From contig JACQCB010000032.1 of the NCBI GenBank assembly GCA_016201805.1, positions 1 to 7,013 on the forward strand: a stretch of DNA of 7,013 nucleotides, given 5' to 3'. The notes under the pieces were generated by a model that was not told the DNA's origin, made no database searches, and saw nothing but the letters and a program-made list of their open reading frames with translations. The position numbers and the translations under genes are program-made. Every line of letters starts with the position of its first letter. The stretch's first letter is position 1. The DNA comes from Nitrospirota bacterium (GTDB lineage: Bacteria; Nitrospirota; Nitrospiria; Nitrospirales; Nitrospiraceae). Below are positions 5,660 to 7,013 of this stretch, in pieces.

Positions 5660-5867
5660 CGCTGCCTCGTTCTTCTCCCAGTAGCTGATCCCAACACGAC
5701 CGACTTGCCCGCCTCTGTATTGCCGAAGATCTTCCTGGTCGATCCATCCTTTCATCAAGACAGCAGGGCTTTTCATCAGAGCGGCATTCTGCTACAGCTG
5801 GGCGATTCAGGCCTGTGGTGGAAGGCAGCAGACGATTGGTCAGGACCGGATAGTCGCGACGACCGGG

Positions 5868-5884
5868 GCATCGCAATGCGATGC
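5868..5884. promoter_or_regulatory. Perfect 17-bp palindrome, candidate activator site
   Basis: GCATCGCA and TGCGATGC flank a single central A. The centre (5876) is about 113 bases upstream of the start predicted from the sigma-54 element, where enhancer-binding activators usually bind. A shorter palindrome, GTCGCGAC (5853-5860), lies about 20 bases (two helical turns) further upstream. The binding protein is unknown. Confidence 0.5.
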
Positions 5885-5962
5885 GCAAGAATGAGCCAAG
5901 TAGTTGTCCAGATAAGGGAATCACGAATAGAGAGTTATGCGGCCCGGCCAAACGAGTCAGAG

Positions 5963-5978
5963 TGGCACTGATATTGCT
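5963..5978 (+). promoter_or_regulatory. Sigma-54 (RpoN)-type -24/-12 promoter, near consensus
   Basis: TGGCAC (5963-5968), five bases, then TTGCT (5974-5978) matches TGGCAC-N5-TTGCW fully, with GG and GC exactly 12 bases apart. The predicted start is near 5989, giving a 48-base leader before the cupredoxin ATG. Full matches are rare by chance in a window this size, and this one lies in the right place and orientation. Confidence 0.7.
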
Positions 5979-6000
5979 AACTTTTAGTAGCAAAGCGGCA

Positions 6001-6021
6001 GTTAATCAAGCTCTCATTAAC
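6001..6021. promoter_or_regulatory. Inverted repeat in the cupredoxin leader
   Basis: GTTAAT (6001-6006) and ATTAAC (6016-6021) are separated by nine bases and lie directly before the AAAGGAGG ribosome site (6023-6030). It could be an operator or a weak RNA hairpin near the ribosome site. Six-base arms in AT-rich DNA can arise by chance. Confidence 0.35.
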
Positions 6022-6036
6022 CAAAGGAGGCTGGAT

Positions 6037-6498
6037 ATGAAAGTGAGACAATATCTCAAACCCATCCTTATCAGGGTGGCGCTTGCTGCGGTGGGCCTGT
6101 CAGGGTTCGTCGCGGGTACCGCGTCGGTCGTGCAGGCTGCTGAACCGATGAAGATCGAAGTGGTCGTCACGGATCAGGAATTCAAAGTGAGCGGCCACAC
6201 GCTGGTGGGAGAGCTCACGGAGATTACCGTCCGCAATCAGGGCACCATGACCCATGGGTTTACCTCCCCCTTGCTCAATGACGTTGGGGTCAAGGTGGAA
6301 GGCGACGCTCATGCGCTCAAAGGGAAGGGCGTGAACGCCTACCATGTGGATCCGGGGAAGACGATGAAAATCTCCTTCACCAGACACAGCAAGTCCGATC
6401 CCGAGACTATGCGCTATGTGTTTTGGTGTGACATTCACCCGAACATGAAGGGTGAGCTGTTCGTCATCGAGACCAAGGGCGAAATCGGCGGCGGGTGA
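6037..6498 (+). CDS. Exported cupredoxin (type-1 blue copper protein)
   Basis: The 153-residue product starts with a signal peptide: basic MKVRQYLK, a hydrophobic stretch to about residue 31, and a cleavage site near VQAA-E (34-36). The mature domain is a single cupredoxin fold. Probable copper ligands are His73 (MTHGF) and Cys131, His134 and Met137 in CDIHPNM. The C-x2-H-x2-M spacing is that of amicyanin-like proteins. It should shuttle electrons in the periplasm; partners could include oxidases, nitrite- or nitrogen-oxide enzymes, or the cytochrome c encoded next. ATG 6037 follows AAAGGAGG (6023-6030) by six bases; the frame is open upstream but lacks a ribosome site there. A sigma-54-like promoter and a palindrome upstream suggest signal-dependent expression. 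A strong hairpin follows the gene. The fold and copper site are clear; the redox partner is not. Confidence 0.9.
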   Translation: MKVRQYLKPILIRVALAAVGLSGFVAGTASVVQAAEPMKIEVVVTDQEFKVSGHTLVGELTEITVRNQGTMTHGFTSPLLNDVGVKVEGDAHALKGKGVNAYHVDPGKTMKISFTRHSKSDPETMRYVFWCDIHPNMKGELFVIETKGEIGGG

Positions 6499-6534
6499 GG
6501 GTCTGTGCCTGCCTGAACGGGCTGCGTGGCAATG

Positions 6535-6568
6535 GACGGGTCGCACGATGCCCATCGTGCGACCCGTC
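6535..6568 (+). terminator. Strong terminator-like hairpin between cupredoxin and cytochrome genes
   Basis: GACGGGTCGCACGATG (6535-6550) and CATCGTGCGACCCGTC (6553-6568) are perfect complements. With a realistic four-base loop, this gives a 15-bp GC-rich stem. TCTTTGTGTT follows, a broken T-rich tract. It fits a rho-independent terminator for the cupredoxin transcript, but it ends only 22 bases before the cytochrome start codon. Confidence 0.8.
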
Positions 6569-6590
6569 TCTTTGTGTTGCGAGGCACATC

Positions 6591-6983
6591 ATGAGGACGT
6601 CCATGTCAAAGAAACGGGTTGGCGGCACGGCAGGACTTGTGTTGTTGATGGGCATGCTGGCCATGTGGGTTGCACCGCCTGTCCCTCTGGCTCAGGAACT
6701 GTCGGGCAATGTGCTCGACGGCAAGATGATCTACGAGTGGCACTGTGTCCGTTGCCATGGCGCCGGCGGGTGGGGCGACGGACCGCAAGCGCGAGAGCTG
6801 AGGGTGCCGCCCGCCAACTTCCATGCGCCGGCGGTGCAGATGAAATCGGACGAGCAGTTGCTGACCAGCATCGAGTTCGGGCTGGTCTTAAGCCCCATGC
6901 ACGGCTGGCGGGGCCGGCTGACCGAGCAAGAGATGCAGGATGTGGTGGCCTACGTCCATCTGCTTGCCCAGCGCGGGCGGTAA
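6591..6983 (+). CDS. Exported mono-haem cytochrome c (class I)
   Basis: The 130-residue product has a signal peptide: basic MRTSMSKKR, a hydrophobic core (about 14-33), and cleavage probably near PLAQE. One haem-attachment motif, CVRCH (52-56), follows IYEWH; GWGDGP comes soon after, as in many small class I cytochromes. Met103 in SPMHGW is the likely sixth haem ligand, and the final helix is TEQEMQDVVAYVHLL. It should carry electrons in the periplasm, perhaps to or from the cupredoxin or a terminal oxidase. Two starts are possible, ATG 6591 and ATG 6603. Each has GAGG six bases upstream, so the choice is open; the longer form is given. The gene lies directly downstream of a terminator-like hairpin, so expression depends on read-through or on a start within the hairpin region. 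Confidence 0.9.
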   Translation: MRTSMSKKRVGGTAGLVLLMGMLAMWVAPPVPLAQELSGNVLDGKMIYEWHCVRCHGAGGWGDGPQARELRVPPANFHAPAVQMKSDEQLLTSIEFGLVLSPMHGWRGRLTEQEMQDVVAYVHLLAQRGR

Positions 6984-7013
6984 CGAGACGCATCGGCCTC
7001 GGCGCCAACACGA

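Larger units (their letters stand above)
5660..6036. other. Intergenic region ahead of the cupredoxin gene (377 bp)
   Basis: No convincing gene was found. An open frame on the minus strand (about 5776 down to 5680) reads MKSPAVLMKGWIDQEDLRQY and onward, but it resembles no family I recognise and continues as a shadow across the FmdB gene. The right half is regulatory in appearance: GTCGCGAC (5853-5860), a 17-bp palindrome (5868-5884), a sigma-54-like element (5963-5978), the inverted repeat TTGCTA/TAGCAA (5974-5979 and 5988-5993) and GTTAAT/ATTAAC (6001-6021). Confidence 0.6.

Noticed and set aside
5657..5700. Terminator after the FmdB gene (AAGAAGAGC and TTCTTCTC segments)
   Set aside because: The arms pair poorly when aligned and no T tract follows, so a terminator cannot be supported.
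5462..5776. Minus-strand frame overlapping the FmdB gene and the gap after it
   Set aside because: The part outside FmdB (MKSPAVLMKGW...) matches nothing I recognise, and the remainder is antisense to the zinc-ribbon gene. A decayed gene remnant cannot be excluded, but there is no positive evidence.

Overview
The window looks like a piece of a GC-rich chromosome from a respiring Gram-negative bacterium. A Nitrospira-like (Nitrospirota) host is my best guess. I base it on the gene content and style: small exported cupredoxin and cytochrome c, an FmdB-type zinc ribbon ending in TSKKS, and AT-rich repeats sprinkled between GC-rich genes. This is inference from reading only; no database was searched.

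Left block (1-2101, all on the minus strand). In transcription order it holds an APH-type phosphotransferase (2101-1013), a four-helix-bundle protein of the 23S rRNA IVS/S23 family (928-575, GTG start), and an adenylylsulfate-kinase-like P-loop kinase (479 to beyond the left edge). The whole gap between the two kinase genes is filled by a roughly 559-bp unit: the four-helix-bundle gene between two imperfect ~65-bp inverted repeats. The outer ends of these repeats form the stop codon of the phosphotransferase gene and the start codon plus first residues of the kinase gene. This resembles a relocated, IVS-like cassette and is the most unusual structure on the left.

Middle block (2102-5659, plus strand). 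After a 356-bp divergent intergenic region come an HPF/RaiA-type ribosome-binding domain fused to a cold-shock domain (2458-2997), a LonB-like AAA+ serine protease (3005-5422) seven bases later, and a 54-residue FmdB-type zinc-ribbon protein (5495-5659). Together they suggest an operon for ribosome dormancy and protein quality control. A sigma-54-type -24/-12 element lies just ahead of the first gene.

Right block (5660-7013, plus strand). A 377-bp gap holds a near-consensus sigma-54 element, with a perfect 17-bp palindrome about 113 bp upstream of the predicted transcription start. It is followed by an exported type-1 copper protein (6037-6498), a strong terminator-like hairpin, and an exported mono-haem cytochrome c (6591-6983). 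These two proteins would act as periplasmic electron carriers.

Two themes cut across the window. First, a 10-mer, TTGACGATTG, occurs five times (both orientations), only in or at the edges of intergenic regions; a related heptamer array ends the protease gene. Such repeats supply gene start and stop codons at several junctions. Second, two separate transcription units carry sigma-54-like promoters, suggesting shared signal-dependent control of ribosome hibernation/proteolysis and periplasmic electron transfer.
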